Source of the DNA: Trichoplax adhaerens
Taxonomy: Eukaryota; Placozoa; Uniplacotomia; Trichoplacea; Trichoplacidae
Assembly (NCBI RefSeq): GCF_000150275.1
Contig: NW_002060946.1
Location: 3,943,035-4,007,034 of the forward strand
DNA: 64,000 nucleotides
Direction of reading: 5' to 3'
The translations under genes were made by a program, and so were the position numbers. Shown piece after piece: positions 25,492 through 48,558 of this stretch; within the stretch, counting starts at the first letter, position 1, and each line of letters begins with the position of its first letter. The notes beneath the pieces were generated by a model. The model worked only from the letters and a program-made list of their open reading frames with translations, was not told the DNA's origin and made no database searches.

Positions 25492-27309
25492 ATTTCTTAC
25501 AATAAAATTCAATTAATACATAGAATTGTCTATTTCCATAAAACGAAAAGCTTCTTTAGGTATACAGGAAGCAGGATTAAATTATTAAAATGATTGTAAT
25601 CTTGGAATATTGGCAACCTTTAAAACATTTCTTGAGTGGTGAAATCTACTCATGTATCGCTGCTGTAAAGGAATGTTCGATAAAACAGTTAATACTAGCG
25701 CTTGCAATCTTTAGAACTGTGACATGAAAGAATGAGGACAAAATTACTATGGCAACTCAAAAGATATACTTATTCCAACTTATTCGATAAAGCCAGACGT
25801 GAAGATATTAGCTATTATAGTCACCTGATATGTCCATAATTTTATAAAGTTTAGGCCTACTGAAGAATCAACAAGTTACTGCTGATGTTTCTTAATAGCA
25901 ACTTAGTCATTCGTCACATAATATCTATTAGTTTCAGCTCTTCTACAGTGCTTCGGTTATACCAGTCTATGCTGATCGTATAGACCTTTTATAATCTACA
26001 GTATCAGTAGTAGATCCCCTGCATTTTGCTTTATTGACGGTGTGAACGTATCGCTTTTTTTTGCATCGATAACATAAACATACATTACCATTTACATCGT
26101 TTTAAAACTTTAAACTACTTTTTATTCACTACCAAGGAAACGCTTCACTGCGTAAGAAATTAAAAAATGCGTCATGTAAAGGCATAAAATATTTAATAAC
26201 GAGATAGTCTGTAATCATTGCTGACCAGCAAAGCAACAATGTACGTATAGTAGTAAGCATTAATTGGATCAAAATGATCGTTGATTTAGCTATGTCTAGT
26301 TTTTAAAAATAATTTGAAAGGTTTGTATCATTCTTGGTTTTATATCGTATCGTATTGTGTTTCGCATTATGGAAAGGGCTAGTGTTTTCAAAAGTAAGCT
26401 ACATATGCTAGCAATCGACTAGCTAATGTCAGGAGTAAAATTGTATTCATTCATCCATTACTACTGTCCCATACTGTACTATAGTAGTTCAAGCTGCAAA
26501 TGTATCTTTATTTTTTAATTTACATACACTCGTAGCTCGTATGTTGGCTGATGATTTTATATTGATATTGAAGGAATTGTTTACCAGTTATGATTCTTAT
26601 TATTGCCGTCGTCGACGGAGTCTTTGTTGTCTCTAGTGAATCACTACATTGGCAAAGTTATTACTCCGCCTTGAAATAATATTATCCTGTGTAAAATTGT
26701 GCAACCTTTCTACGAGTATGATAATAATAATACTGGTATGTTATTACAGCAGGCGACGTCTGTCAATGCCAAGATCGTTTACAGCCTGCAATCAACAAAA
26801 CATGATCTCCAATAATAATGAAACGATTACAACTGTGTACAGTATTATGACTGTCTGGTTGTGCATTCCATTGACTCGTGATATGACCATTTTACTCTAG
26901 CTGAATATTGAAGATAGACAGCGACAGAATAGAAAAGAGTTTTGATGGATGCCATTACAAGTTTTATAAATAAATAAATAGCGCGTGGCTATGATCTGGT
27001 AGAACCACAGGAGGCTGCATTATGCCGCTACGTGCAGAATGCATGCCTGACACATTGCATACTATTATTTATTATCCTGTATCTTTGCAATCTACTAACA
27101 GCAACGACAGTCAGTGATACTAAAACATGGATACTAAAGCAACTTCATACCAACCTTTAGCAGGCAGAATACATGGATATTGTCAGTTACAAAAGCAAGT
27201 GATGATTTATTTGATTGAGCTTGGTGGTGTTTATGCAGCAATTTTTAGGTTACAGATTCTGCCGGACTGGATCGATTTCGTCAAGAGTTTTCAGATGGCA
27301 CAGACTTGC

Positions 27310-27392
27310 GTACAATACAGTACAGTGTACTGTAGACCATGAGTGCTCTGTACTGTAATCTTGTGTACTGTACACTGTACAGTACAACGGGT
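27310..27392. repeat. CAGTA/TACTG pentamer cluster 1
   Basis: Units of TACAG or its reverse complement CTGTA alternate over about 80 bp, for example ACAGTACAGTGTACTGTAG and GTACTGTACACTGTACAGTA, making short perfect palindromes. Isolated further copies occur at about 27832-27868 and 27958-28017. Confidence 0.75.
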
Positions 27393-28164
27393 TTGGTATC
27401 GGTTAGCGCAATTTGTACTTACTGCTTGAAGCTGTGGACATTTGATTAGCACACGGTAGTAGTTATATTGACTGATAATACTGTAGTAGTCATGAGCTAT
27501 GTATAAGAACACAGGGCCTCTATTGCTGTAAAGCGTCTGTCCATGCAGTGCAAAATAATGTCACCCGAGTGCTTGCGCTCTATTCAAGCATGACATCACT
27601 TTTGCTAGCGATGACCAAATGAATCTGAGTCGCGAATCATAGACACTCAGATTGGGTATATACTGTAGTATTGGAATAAATCGCACGCAGAAATGATGTC
27701 ACTATTGAATAAGATACTTTTCTTTCTATATTAAAAAAAGAATGAATCATTCCGCTACTCAGTTCTGTTACTTTTTAATCGAGTGCCATGGAGTTCTACG
27801 GAGTGTAGTACAAGCCTTTTTCATTGTGCTTTATAGTACTGTACCAGTATGCTGTAAAGTACAGTGTACAAGTATTGTGACGATTAATATTAGGTCAACA
27901 GAGAGAAAAAAATAGTAATAGTGATCAAATACTCTTGGAAACAATTACTGCATATACTGTACAGTATATGCATGTGTATATAATATAATAATATATACAG
28001 TATATACGCGTGTACTCGTATAACTATGCCACTGGTGAATCTGTTACAGAAGTCACGTAGTCACTAAAATTACTTTGTAATATACAGATGCACGCAGATC
28101 TATAAACAGATTGTACAGACAGGAACTACTACTATAAAATAAAATAAAAGACAAAATAAATAAT

Positions 28165-28191
28165 ACATAAATAAATAAATAAATAAATAAA
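28165..28191 (+). repeat. (TAAA)n microsatellite
   Basis: About six consecutive TAAA units, continuing less perfectly to the left from 28140. Confidence 0.8.
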
Positions 28192-28277
28192 AAGTCTCCA
28201 ATCTCGATTGCTGAACACCGTGATCAGCAAACGGCACCGCCAAAAGCGGATCAATGAGTGAACTCGAATGCGATACG

Positions 28278-28620
28278 CACGTGCAGTACTCTCCACAGTA
28301 CAGTACGTGTACAGTACTGTTTTTGAATGTGCAAAGTCCCTGGTTTACAGTACGATCTGGTCCATTTCACAATGCATTGTACTGTACTGCATAGTAGTGC
28401 ATACAGTACAGTACAGTACTGTGCAGTACTGTACGGTACTGTACTGGTTAAGGTTCAAAGAAAGAAGAAAAAATCCCTTCCATTTCTATTGTACGTACTG
28501 TACTGTACACTTCTTTCTTTGACAGTAATTGTACAGTACAGTACTGTGTACAGTATTATACTGTACTGTACACTATACAGTACTGTAGAAGGTTTTTCTT
28601 TCTTTTACTACAGTACAGTA
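28278..28620. repeat. CAGTA/TACTG pentamer cluster 2
   Basis: Several runs of the pentamer in both orientations, with spacers rich in TTTCTTT or AAAGAAAGAAG. Open frames here that read as S-T-V-Q-Y-C repeats are translations of the repeat, not genes. Confidence 0.8.
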
Positions 28621-28857
28621 GAGTGCTAACTTTTTATTTAATCTAATTTTGAATCATTTTCCTTCCATTTTTCTTTCTTTTTACCTCTGCCAAGTCCTGT
28701 ACAGTATACAATGTAGATCCAATTAAAAATCGGGTAAATAGAGCCTATCAATGTGCAGTACAGCATTCAACTGTATGCTCAGTGTACAGTGTCATGAACC
28801 TCTAGAAATGAGTAGTTCTATGACCGAACAAGCTTGCGGTAACTCTGTTGTACGGCC

Positions 28858-28977
28858 CCGTTCATAATAACCTCGATTACTCACTCAGATACTCAGCGTA
28901 AATAGCTTAAAAGGATGATACTGTATTCTAGGAGTCTTGACGCCGAGTATCTGAGTAATCGGGGTTATTATGAACGG
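28858..28977. mobile_element. Foldback (MITE-like) element
   Basis: A 120-bp element with terminal inverted arms of about 37-41 bp: the left arm (28858-28898) begins CCGTTCATAATAACC and the right arm (28941-28977) ends GGTTATTATGAACGG. The arms also match internally (CGATTACTC / GAGTAATCG and AGATACTC / GAGTATCT), with a 4-nt insertion in the left arm. No transposase and no clear target-site duplication are visible, so the family is unknown. Confidence 0.7.
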
Positions 28978-29567
28978 ATCTACTGTGTTGTGCTGTACAG
29001 TATACAGTACCATGGACTACAGTTCAAGTTACTAAATTACGTGATTAGTGCAACGATCAAGTGTTGTACACTGCGGTATACATACAGTTCAGTACTATTA
29101 AAACCGAAAAATTATATTCTATTTCTGAAAAGGGACAATAAACGAATGAATGATACCAGATCCTTATTAATACGAATATAAATTGACGATAAGTTTGTAA
29201 CAATGACTGTACGTACTTTGAAAATATCAATGGACTGCTCAATATGAAATCGAGTAGTCTATACCCTGGTATTATTCAATATTTTTGAATTCAAAAGTAG
29301 CAATAAGTAAAGTGTTGGCCAAGACGTTCTCACTGCAGTACAGTATACTGTATATAACTTAAAATGATTAATGAAGTATGGAGAAGAAGCACAATATTAA
29401 CTTGACTATTATAGCAGCGAGTACTACTCATTAGCGGTTATGCTTGCTCTCTGTGCGAGCAAATACTGTGGTGTACGCGTATTTTCTTTTTTAGTCAACT
29501 AAAGAATGAATCGATATCTAGAAAATGATGACATCTGACAGTATTGATATTTACGGTAACCAGTATC

Positions 29568-30130
29568 TACAGTACTGTATGACTACGGTACAGTGTACAG
29601 TATAGTGTACAGTACACTACTGCACTTGTACTGTAGTGATACGTTGTTATACTGTAGAGCAAAAAGGTTTGAAGAGGGCATACAGTACAGTACAGTACAG
29701 TACTGTACTGCACTTGTACTGCACTGATCCGTTGTTAAACAGCAAAAAGGTTTGAGGAGGGCATAGAGTACTGTAATTTATTTAGGCGCGCGTCCTCTGT
29801 TTTCCTACAGTACAGTATGCTTGTACTGTACTGCACAGTACATAGTACTGTACCCTGACTATACTGTCCATTGTAACAGTTCAGAACAGAAGAAGCTTTC
29901 TCTTAGTAACTGCACCGCGTCCTACTGTACACAATACGGTACAGTAGTGTGCACAAGAAAAAAGCTCCATTTTTCCACTTTACAGTACTGTACAGTACAG
30001 TACAGTACTGCACAGTACAGTACAATACAGTACAGCACAATACAGGATTGTACTGTACTGTTCATTGTTTTCTTTCTTTTACCTGAGCACAGTATGACCG
30101 TTTACAGTACTATTCCTACTCTGTACTGTA
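29568..30130. repeat. CAGTA/TACTG pentamer cluster 3, upstream of GNAS
   Basis: The densest cluster. About 29680-29712 holds four or more CAGTA units in a row, then flips into TACTG units. The block containing TACTGCACTTGTACTG is duplicated (near 29618 and 29704) together with a following GCAAAAAGGTTTGA segment. The last run is at about 29983-30060 and scattered copies end near 30130, 240 bp before the GNAS start codon. Confidence 0.8.
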
Positions 30131-30368
30131 GATATGACGTAAATCACGTGGCTCCAAGGATTTTTATTTTTTAGTCGATCCCATAATGCTGTAAGGGATC
30201 CGCCTAGGACTTGTTTGTTGTGCTATTAGTGTTACTAACTTGCTCGCCTTTTTTCGTGTCGACGACTACGTCTGTGAACGAGGTTTTCTTTGGCTTTACC
30301 TCGCTTTAATTTACTTATTTAAACTAGCGCTTGGTAGCGAGCTGTAGCCGCAGCTACCATCGCATGCC

Positions 30369-36161
<5,793 letters not shown>

Positions 36162-39045
36162 GAAGTATCCAATTAAGTACTTCATGGAAGTTATGAACCT
36201 GCTCTCGACACCGGCCTGTACTCTGGCTTAGCGAATGTAAAATGATTTACTTAAGAGATATTAGGTGTGCTATCAAGCATTTGTTGGATGTAATTTATAT
36301 ACATTGTTGCCTCAGATCCTAATTACTTCTTATTGAAAGAACTTTATTACCATCTAATTGACACTTTTAATTCTCTTTTCTTAAAACACTGTCAACTGCT
36401 TTCAGTTTGATACATTAATGTGTTCGAGTGAGAGGCCACTACACCCGAAAGTGGTAGTAGTTCTTTTCTCTTTTTGACAGTATTTGACATTGCTGCCTAC
36501 TATGATTGATTTTAATGTTAGTATCTGTATAGTAAAGTACGAGGTACAATCATAGTAGCGGTAGTAATATGGTAACTTGAGTGTGCTAAAGCTAGAAACT
36601 AAAATTGCATAGGGAGAATTTTTTTATGTGGCTATCATTAACCCTTGAACAAAGAAAGATACTAATTGAATATCCCTTAGAACAGATATAGGCTATCCAG
36701 TGTAATTCCTTTTATTATTGTGATGTCATGAATTTTCCTTTTTGACATAGCTGTTGATTTTACTTCTGAAAACGGTCTTGACAATGTCTTGTATAAAGCC
36801 ACATCGATATGCTGAGAATACTACACTAGCCTGCATTGCCTCTCCCTTTTCTTTTTTAGTAAGCTGTTGGGTTATGGTAAAAACAGTGCAATTGTATAGT
36901 TTCAACGTAAGATGTCGATTATCAATTACAATGTTATTGTATTTGAAAACAGACTTCATACTCGAATTAGATCTCGAATAAAGTCAAATGCAATAACATG
37001 CATTAGCAGTATTTCTATTCGTTGCTTCTCCAACCAACTTGACACAGATGAGTATGTAGGGTAATTGTAGAACTGTCTGCTTTTGAAGAGTGCATTTTAA
37101 TTGATTCAAATTAGACAAGTTTGTAGTATGCGGTGTCGATTGTACACATGCAGATATTGTTGAATATGCTATAGAATGGTATATATATCGTAGGCGACTA
37201 GTAGCACGTGTACAAATATTGCCCGTTAAAAAGGGATCTTGGAAAATGAATGCACATCTTTGTGTATAAATAGGCATTAGCATTGCATGTAGTACTACGC
37301 CGACTGTTGGATAAGATTGTGCGTGCAGATAATGCGTTTCTATTTCGGTATTTAGAAAGAGACGTTTGTAGCTACAAAATGATCACAGTTTGTTTACTTT
37401 ACTCACCGATTTACAATCTGTATTAGGGTTATCGTATTTGCTTAGTCTATTTTGCTCTCTGAGTAAGGTGATCCCATTTGAGTGGATCTCTTGTATATGC
37501 AGAGACGCAGATGTACTGTGCCGCCAGAGGCCAAAATGAGTAGAAGCTATAAGAAATTGAGTATCATTTAATGTAAATAATAATTCTCAACGCAAGCTTT
37601 TTCAATGTGTAACTTTTTTTAACGTCAAGAAGGTGCTAGTAAATTCTACTTTCAATTTGCTTATGATATAACGACGAGCATGGCCACTGCATTACACCAG
37701 TGATTGTTGTACTGTACTACTACTCCCAGTTGTGTAGTTTATGATTACGAAACAATCAAATTCAATTAAGGAAAGAGATTTATACTGTAATTGAATAATA
37801 AGATAGTTTATATAGGGCAGATTGCATGCTATAATTGCATCTGGACTTGGCTGTCTAGTACAAAGATACAATCCTATTGGCAAAATACGAATACTGTCTA
37901 TTGGTAGTATTGCAATTACTGACTGCAATAAGAAGGCAATTACTGGTAGTACAATGTCCATCTTGTCAATATGTAGCGCATATTGTTTTCCCTAGCGCTA
38001 ACTTGTGCCTACGCTGACAGCATGATTATATGTTGGTAGCGCAGTATCAAGTACGTACAGTGGTAACAGGGATAACCGGAGAGTATCCTGTTTTAACGAC
38101 GTTGTTAGTGATTGTAGAAGAACCTGCAGTATGGCCTATGTTAAGCAAGGCTCTTTTGCCGAGGCGTTATCAGGCTTTATGTACACAACTACACATGGTC
38201 AACTTCTTTCCATGTTCGTCCATGGTAACCTGTCAAACGGGTTTGTGTATGATGATCATCAAGTAGACTAGAGTATGTACAGTAGCATACTCGTACAGTA
38301 ACAATGACTAGCAGTAGAAAAGAGAGAGAGTAGTACTCCATGTCGTCAAAGCTGTACAGTATTTACTGCTGTCCAATCAACTGGACAGTGGCCTCCTTTT
38401 GTCCACCGTCTGGCGACAGCCATGACTTCAAAATGATGACAAAAAGTTTTTTCCATTTCGATCATGAACTTTAAATCTAATTCGTTTGAACTCGCTACTG
38501 TACAATGTACTGTAGCGTGGAACAGGCTTTGTACCGTACTAGTAGTGTACAGTACAGTACAGCACTGTAGCGTGGGAACAGGGTTTGTACTGTACTGTAC
38601 CGTGTTAACAGGATCTGTACTACTAGTGTCAAGATAAGTCACTGGTCTACATAAAGGTACTGTAAATAAAGGTGGTCCATGCTACAGCACAATACAGCCT
38701 CTCTATACTGTAGTACAGTATACTGTACAGTACAACAAAAGTCCTGACTACCGTATTGAATTGGGAATTTTTCCAGACGCCCGTCTCCACCAATTGAATG
38801 TACTGTACACTGTACACTGTCCCTTGGGACTAGTGTATTCTCTTACCCATACAGTAGTACATCGTCATACGACTGTAGATAGTAGTACTGTACTGTACTA
38901 TTCAGTATGGTGTACAGTACTGTACACCGCTAGTATGGTACAGTACTTTTGCATCAATTAAAAGGGCCCGCGTGCATAAATCAGATCTCTTTTCATCCGT
39001 GTCTTGCTGAAGAGTTTATTGTCCTCGCTGAGCCAAATTCTAAAA
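36162..39045. other. Intergenic, GNAS to AHCY
   Basis: The GNAS 3' UTR comes first. No gene recognised between 36.2 and 38.3 kb; a 78-codon open frame at 38030-38266 has no recognisable domain and no splice context. The last 0.55 kb holds a pentamer cluster. Confidence 0.5.
38490..38950. repeat. CAGTA/TACTG pentamer cluster 4, upstream of AHCY
   Basis: Scattered palindromic runs such as GTACAGTACAGTACAGCAC (near 38547) and GTACTGTACTGTACCG (near 38587), with a short duplicated phrase TAGCGTGG(G)AACAGG. The final run ends about 95 bp before the AHCY start codon. Confidence 0.75.
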
Positions 39046-42972
<3,927 letters not shown>

Positions 42973-45369
42973 GACTTTGTGCGTTACACTTATCATTTCG
43001 ATGTGATTAGTTGCGATGATTATGTAAACGGTTTTAAGAGCTCTTAATCATCGGTCTGAATTATAAGTTAGTAAAAGATTAAGGGATCATTTTTGCCCAT
43101 TATGCAAGGATTACAAAGCAAGGCAAACGATGGTGTTAGAGTAATATGTCATTTGCGTTATCATAAAAATTTTAGTGTTATAGTGATAGAAATATGCACT
43201 AGTGCAAGTAAGGTTTCCTTGATATGCTTATTCTATCAAATATTTGTACTAACATGCACGTCGAGGTAGTTGAATACAGCAATAAATTTTGCGTATTATG
43301 GCGATTTCTTATGACAAGAGTTTTATGTTGGATATCTTTCCTACGCATTTTAACGCTGTATTAGCGGTATCAAGCACTTTAGAGTTTTACCTATATTATT
43401 ATTTAACCTTTTTGATAGGTTATAATTATCATACAATAAACGTTTGGATGCACGTTACTTTGGAGTTGATAATGAATTCTCTTTAATGAAAAGTGTTCTT
43501 CTATTGATATTAAAATTTTCGTAGCAGGATTCAACATATAGTTTATATTATTTACATTTATTACTTACAATAGTAGAAAACCACTTGAATTTTTTGATGT
43601 ACGTGACATTGGTTTGATAGATGTGTAAGTATCACAGTTTTACTTGCACTAGTTACAGTATTAGCTTGGTAAAATGGGCCCGCACAGTAGAGACCTTTCA
43701 CTTTCACAAAACGTTTTCAAAAATTTACGTACTACCGTATATCGAATGCAACAGGTGCAGACGTGCAATTAATGTTACCATTTCGTTTTACAACATAAGA
43801 GGTCGTAAGTAACCTTAACATGCCGCAGTAATTCTGGTTAGCCTCAATGTACTTATTAGAAAAATTTCTATTTTGATTTATTGTGAATTTATTAAAAAAT
43901 ATATTCAATGCTGGAATAGCCAAGGATGGGTTGTCAATTTTTAAAAGCTTATCGTTGTAAATATCATTATAAAGAGATCATATTAAGGCTCAGATTCAAT
44001 TTTCATTCATCTACTCATAGATTTTATATTATGCTGCCTAGATATTTGCAATTAATTAATTAATTGATAACATATCATGCCCACATGCGAATGATAAAAT
44101 ATTTAGTTTTATGATTCTTAATTTAAGATGAGAAAAATTTAGTTTTGTTATGCGGATCATTTATTAGTGCTAATAAATTCCAAAGCTAAAGTAATTTTCG
44201 TATTTCTCATTTACCGATAGGCTAATAAAGGGTATTACCGTATTGTAGGTTCTAACATTGGTCTACAATGTACATAGTGTATGATTCATCATTTCTTACT
44301 ACATAATATTGACTAAAATTAATGCTAAAAGTGATTTAAAGCACTAAAGTTACAGGCAAAAGTCTAAGTTCGGATTTTTGAAATTATTGTCGTAAACGAA
44401 TAACTTCAAAAAGTTTTACAATATCAGTATGCTGTACTTATAAATAGTTACCTTAAATGTAAGACAATTTATTGGTATTGCATTTTAGATTTCTTTCCCA
44501 TTTAAGTTGTTAGACCAAGTTTGAATATATAGTTATAATAATTTTTATGTTATACGAACATTATAATTTATGATTCTTTCATGTTTAAATGTATAACTAC
44601 AAGAAATACAAAAAAGCTACCACGAGTACATCATTTTATTTATTTATTGTACAGTACTTGTACAGTATTTTAAATTCAAGAAATATGCTTTAGACATTAT
44701 ATTTGTTAAGACAATTTCTTGAAATTTTTTATTCAAAAACTCATAAGATACGTTCGCTACTTGTTCAAATGTTGTTACTATACTGTATACCTTAAGAGTA
44801 AATAATGCCTCTTTAACAGTTGTGTACAGTGAACACCAACGTATTGGTGTAAAGTCAATAATTACAATATATCTTATAGAATAGATTAATGATAGCTAAG
44901 ATTAAACCAGAAAAAGAGTTGTAATTCCAGTTATTGATCCTGTTACAGCCACGCTGTCAATGTGTCAAAACAGTAATAAGAGTTTTGATATCAAGGTTCG
45001 GTAATTTGTATTCTTAAATACTCAATTGACAGTAGGTTTATTCTTGATGAAATTTATACTTTCGTCTGCTGAGTAAAGTTGATTTACCAAATATTTTAAA
45101 ATTGTACTTAAATAAAACACGGTAAAAATCATGTAGCTTTGCTAATATCAGATAAATACTAATTAAATGATATCCAAAATCTTAAATGTTGTCTAAAATT
45201 ATTCTAATCGTGTGGATTGAATTACGAAAATATTTTCTCCCAAGTAATTTTAACATTCGATAAACAATATTTAGCAGAGCGTAACTTACAACAGTTATAC
45301 ATAAAATCGAAATACCCGGGTTTGCAATCCCTCATTATACATAACTAATATAAAACGAATCAAATTGAG
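42973..45369. other. Tail-to-tail gap, AHCY / EXT2
   Basis: Converging 3' UTRs of AHCY (+) and EXT2 (-) and AT-rich spacer. A single short pentamer run (TTGTACAGTACTTGTACAG) lies near 44647. No coding exon recognised. Confidence 0.55.
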
Positions 45370-48300
45370 CTAAACGGCTCCAACTGAAGGAAATTTCTGA
45401 AATGAAGAAGAAATATTGTCTCCCATCAAGACTGGATCAATTCGAAATGATGATCGCACTAATGGGTTACGTTTGTATATCCTTTTAAATACGTTTAAGC
45501 ATTTTGTTCGATTCTCGAGGTACTGTAGATGAGTTGATAATGGCTTCCTATTTTTTACACATTCCGAGCATTGGAAACGTTTTCTCGGTGTTACCTAAGT
45601 TGAAATTAAGAATTACGAATCTAAGTCAATATAAAACTAGACTTACAGTAAGTTTTAGCAATACTACAATAAATATTAAAAAAATTAGTTTACATCATTT
45701 GATACCTTGATCGGTGGTTTACCAGTGTAGTTAGCAATTAAAAAATTCATGGCGATATCATCACAATTGAAGTTAGAGTTTACCCAATCTTTTATATCTT
45801 GCGGCATATTGTTTATGTATAAATAATTATAGTAGCGATGATACATAGCCGCTTTAGTTAATATCATTGATAAATCATTAGTCCAATCGTTCGTATATAA
45901 CCACTGATGCGCAGATTCATTCCAAAGCTGATTACATGCGGGAAATCCTACAATACGGTCTGGATATTCGAGCCAGGTTTGGTAGGCAAACTCTATCTCA
46001 TCTGGTGTTAACATATTCATATCATCATCCATTGCAAAAACGGCATCAGTTTTTAACGTTTTGAATGGTATAAATCTGTAGGATAGGAGTAATTATTTAC
46101 ATTTTTCATAAGCAAGCATATAGAAGCCACCACCTTAACTATAGTATAGAATCTAACAATGTACAAAAACCTGAAATTTAAGAATGAATACTCTACAGAT
46201 GTTGTACCTGTTGCTTAATTTATTATTTTTCATCATCATAACCACTACAGGTTTCTTAGTATTGGCTTCTTCCATTAAGTAACTAGCCGATGGAGCTGCC
46301 ATTTCTTGTTTATTCCATATAATTAATATTTCTTTCAAGCTTGCGACGTTCTCTAAGATTGTTAGTATCCGTTTTAAATTATTAAACCTATTATAAGTGA
46401 GAATAATTACAGTGAAGCCCATCTCTTTGCGCCCAATCACAGGATAAAATATCGGCGGATTATGGTAAACCTGCAATATGAATGCACAATAATATGATAT
46501 TAATTATGGTATCGAATAGTAGGGGGAATGAAATATATCTTTTAATATTAAATCACGTATATGCCCGTATATACCATAAAAACTTATACTATAAAGTAAA
46601 TTATTTAATAACATAGTAGTTCTTTATAAATACTTACAGCTGGAAGTTGCCTACTTAAATAAGGTTCGTTCCACTCAGAGTATGATCGTGCCGTGTTATA
46701 AAAAATTCGATCATTAATAATTTGTAAAGTTGTAAGCGTAATTAGTTCTAAGGATTTAAAATAGGATTGCCAGAAAAACATCCCCTACGTTAGGTAAAAA
46801 TTAATATCATATCATTACTTTTTTAATTCAATTCAATTTAGTAATTTACATATTGTTCTTATTACTGTACCAAGTTATTGACTTAGAAGTTTTACATACC
46901 TGTTTCCGAAGGTTATGTCTTGTTTTAGTACTTATTGACGATAATACTGCCGGTAGAGATAGTAGTTGATCTTCCCTAAATACCAGAGCAGCTCTCTTCC
47001 AGTCCAACACTTCTGAAAATGGTAGGATATATTCATCACTTAAAACAACTGGTATACAGCCGAATTTTAATGCATCCAAGAAGTTGCTTTGAATGAGACG
47101 ATATCCTCTCAACATTAAGCAAAAAGTAGAATCCTAAAGATGGAATATTCGAAAATATTAGGCAAGCCAATTATATAAAATTCTGTAGTAAATACCAGCA
47201 TGTGCGTAGAAATATTAGATAATAGAGTATTTTTATTTTAATTTAAAGTTTAACAATTAAAGTGATATTGAGGCATCAAATTACAATATAAGTTATTATG
47301 AATCAAGAGCTTAATGATTCATCAATAATCCAATTTAATTCAACTTAAAACAATTTTATCATACGCGTACAGTAGAATTTCCCCAAAAAGTAGCACATTT
47401 CTGTTACCTGAAGAATAGTTGGATATGAAATGGATTGCTTATGGCTGCATCGTTGATAGTATGCTTTATGACTACTATTGACAGAACATCGTTGTAAGAT
47501 TAATATACGATTATCATTAGCTAAGTTCATTAGTCTGTTGTCAAATTTTCTATCATAGTGTAATTGTGATGATAGTAATAACCATGGGCGATGATGATGG
47601 CTGATATTATTATGATAGTTTTCATCTTGTGATCTTTGATGATAATCATCATCCTGATGTAAGCTATAGATTGGAATACTTATATCAAAGCCATATCTAA
47701 AAAAAGAATTGGAAAACAAAAAAATTTTAATATTTAATAACTACTTTAATGACATGGTCGTAGAAAAAGACAATGCAATGGCATATTATATATTTACGTC
47801 TGTTATTCTATCGTAAGCAATAATTGATTGATTCAAGTTAAAATAAAGATTGAAAAAAAGAACGGAGAAGGTGAAAAATATTCATTATTAACTCTTGGCT
47901 GATACCTGTATGACAAAGACGAGAATCCACCGCCAGCTAGCATCGCTCGACCTCGTCGGGCATCAAGCGATGTATTGAAATGAGGCCACTGTCCAGGCAA
48001 CATATTAAATAATAAGTGATTTTTACCTTGATTCCAATAGGGTAAGTTAGTTAAGGTTAAACCTGCACCTTGAAGGTTAACATGACGTTGATTTAAGACA
48101 TCATATGATGGTATTAGAAGGCAAGCAGTTTTGGGGTTATCGACGTAAAATGGGCTGTCGATAATCGCTTGTAGCATGCGTCGATATTCTCTAGTGATAG
48201 TGTTGACTGGATCACTGATACCATAAAGATCAGGTAATAGATAACGTGGATAAACATAGACTGTTAATCGGCGATGATCATCTAAACCACAACGATTTAG

Positions 48301-48558
48301 ATCGAAGCACGTATGCATACGACATTGTTGAACTGTTTTGGTCGATGAACCAACTAATAATTGTAAGATGATAGCATGATCCATAGGTAATATATTTTGG
48401 TCATTATGTTCGATTTTATGAGTACGTGGCGATAAGAAATAATATGCATAGAGTATGGAAGTTAACAAGCTACCTATACCGATAATGATGATAAAAGTTC
48501 GATATAGACGTTGGATATTCCACCATGCAATCCATTTGCTTATCACATTAGCCATCAT
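45370..48558 (-). CDS. EXT2: Exostosin-2, heparan sulfate co-polymerase
   Basis: Golgi type II membrane glycosyltransferase that with EXT1 polymerises the GlcA-GlcNAc backbone of heparan sulfate. Seven exons on the minus strand: 48558-47906, 47696-47408, 47133-46900, 46784-46638, 46470-46208, 46075-45706, 45594-45370. Total 2181 nt, 726 aa (human 718). A single membrane anchor lies near residues 20-42. The exostosin domain follows, with [34 protein letters not shown] and [11 protein letters not shown]. The C-terminal GT64 domain starts near GFTVIILTY (about residue 459), has the metal-binding MDDDM at about 544-548, and then [19 protein letters not shown] and [17 protein letters not shown]. 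The last exon adds [12 protein letters not shown] and RIDPVLMGD, matching the EXT2 tail. EXT2 rather than EXT1 is indicated by [14 protein letters not shown] and DWKRA. Without the last splice the frame would end five codons later. Confidence 0.95.

Larger units (their letters stand above)
25492..30368. other. Repeat-rich gap upstream of NEURL2 and GNAS
   Basis: No gene recognised in 4.9 kb. From 25.5 to 27.3 kb it is AT-rich single-copy-looking sequence and should contain the NEURL2 promoter. From 27.3 to 30.13 kb it is dominated by the CAGTA/TACTG pentamer clusters listed separately, plus a TAAA tract (about 28165-28191) and a foldback element (28858-28977). The last 240 bp before the GNAS start is free of the pentamer and should be promoter and 5' UTR. 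Confidence 0.6.

Noticed and set aside
28268-28629. Overlapping open frames rich in S-T-V-Q-Y-C-T
   Set aside because: They are translations of the CAGTA/TACTG repeat; the pentamer has no stop in several frames, so long frames arise automatically. Similar frames at 29821-30174, 38346-38642, 38761-38961, 50752-50989, 57008-57208 and 58126-58317 were dropped for the same reason.
38030-38266. 78-codon frame on the plus strand
   Set aside because: No recognisable domain, no upstream promoter-like context or splice signals that I could support; left as intergenic.
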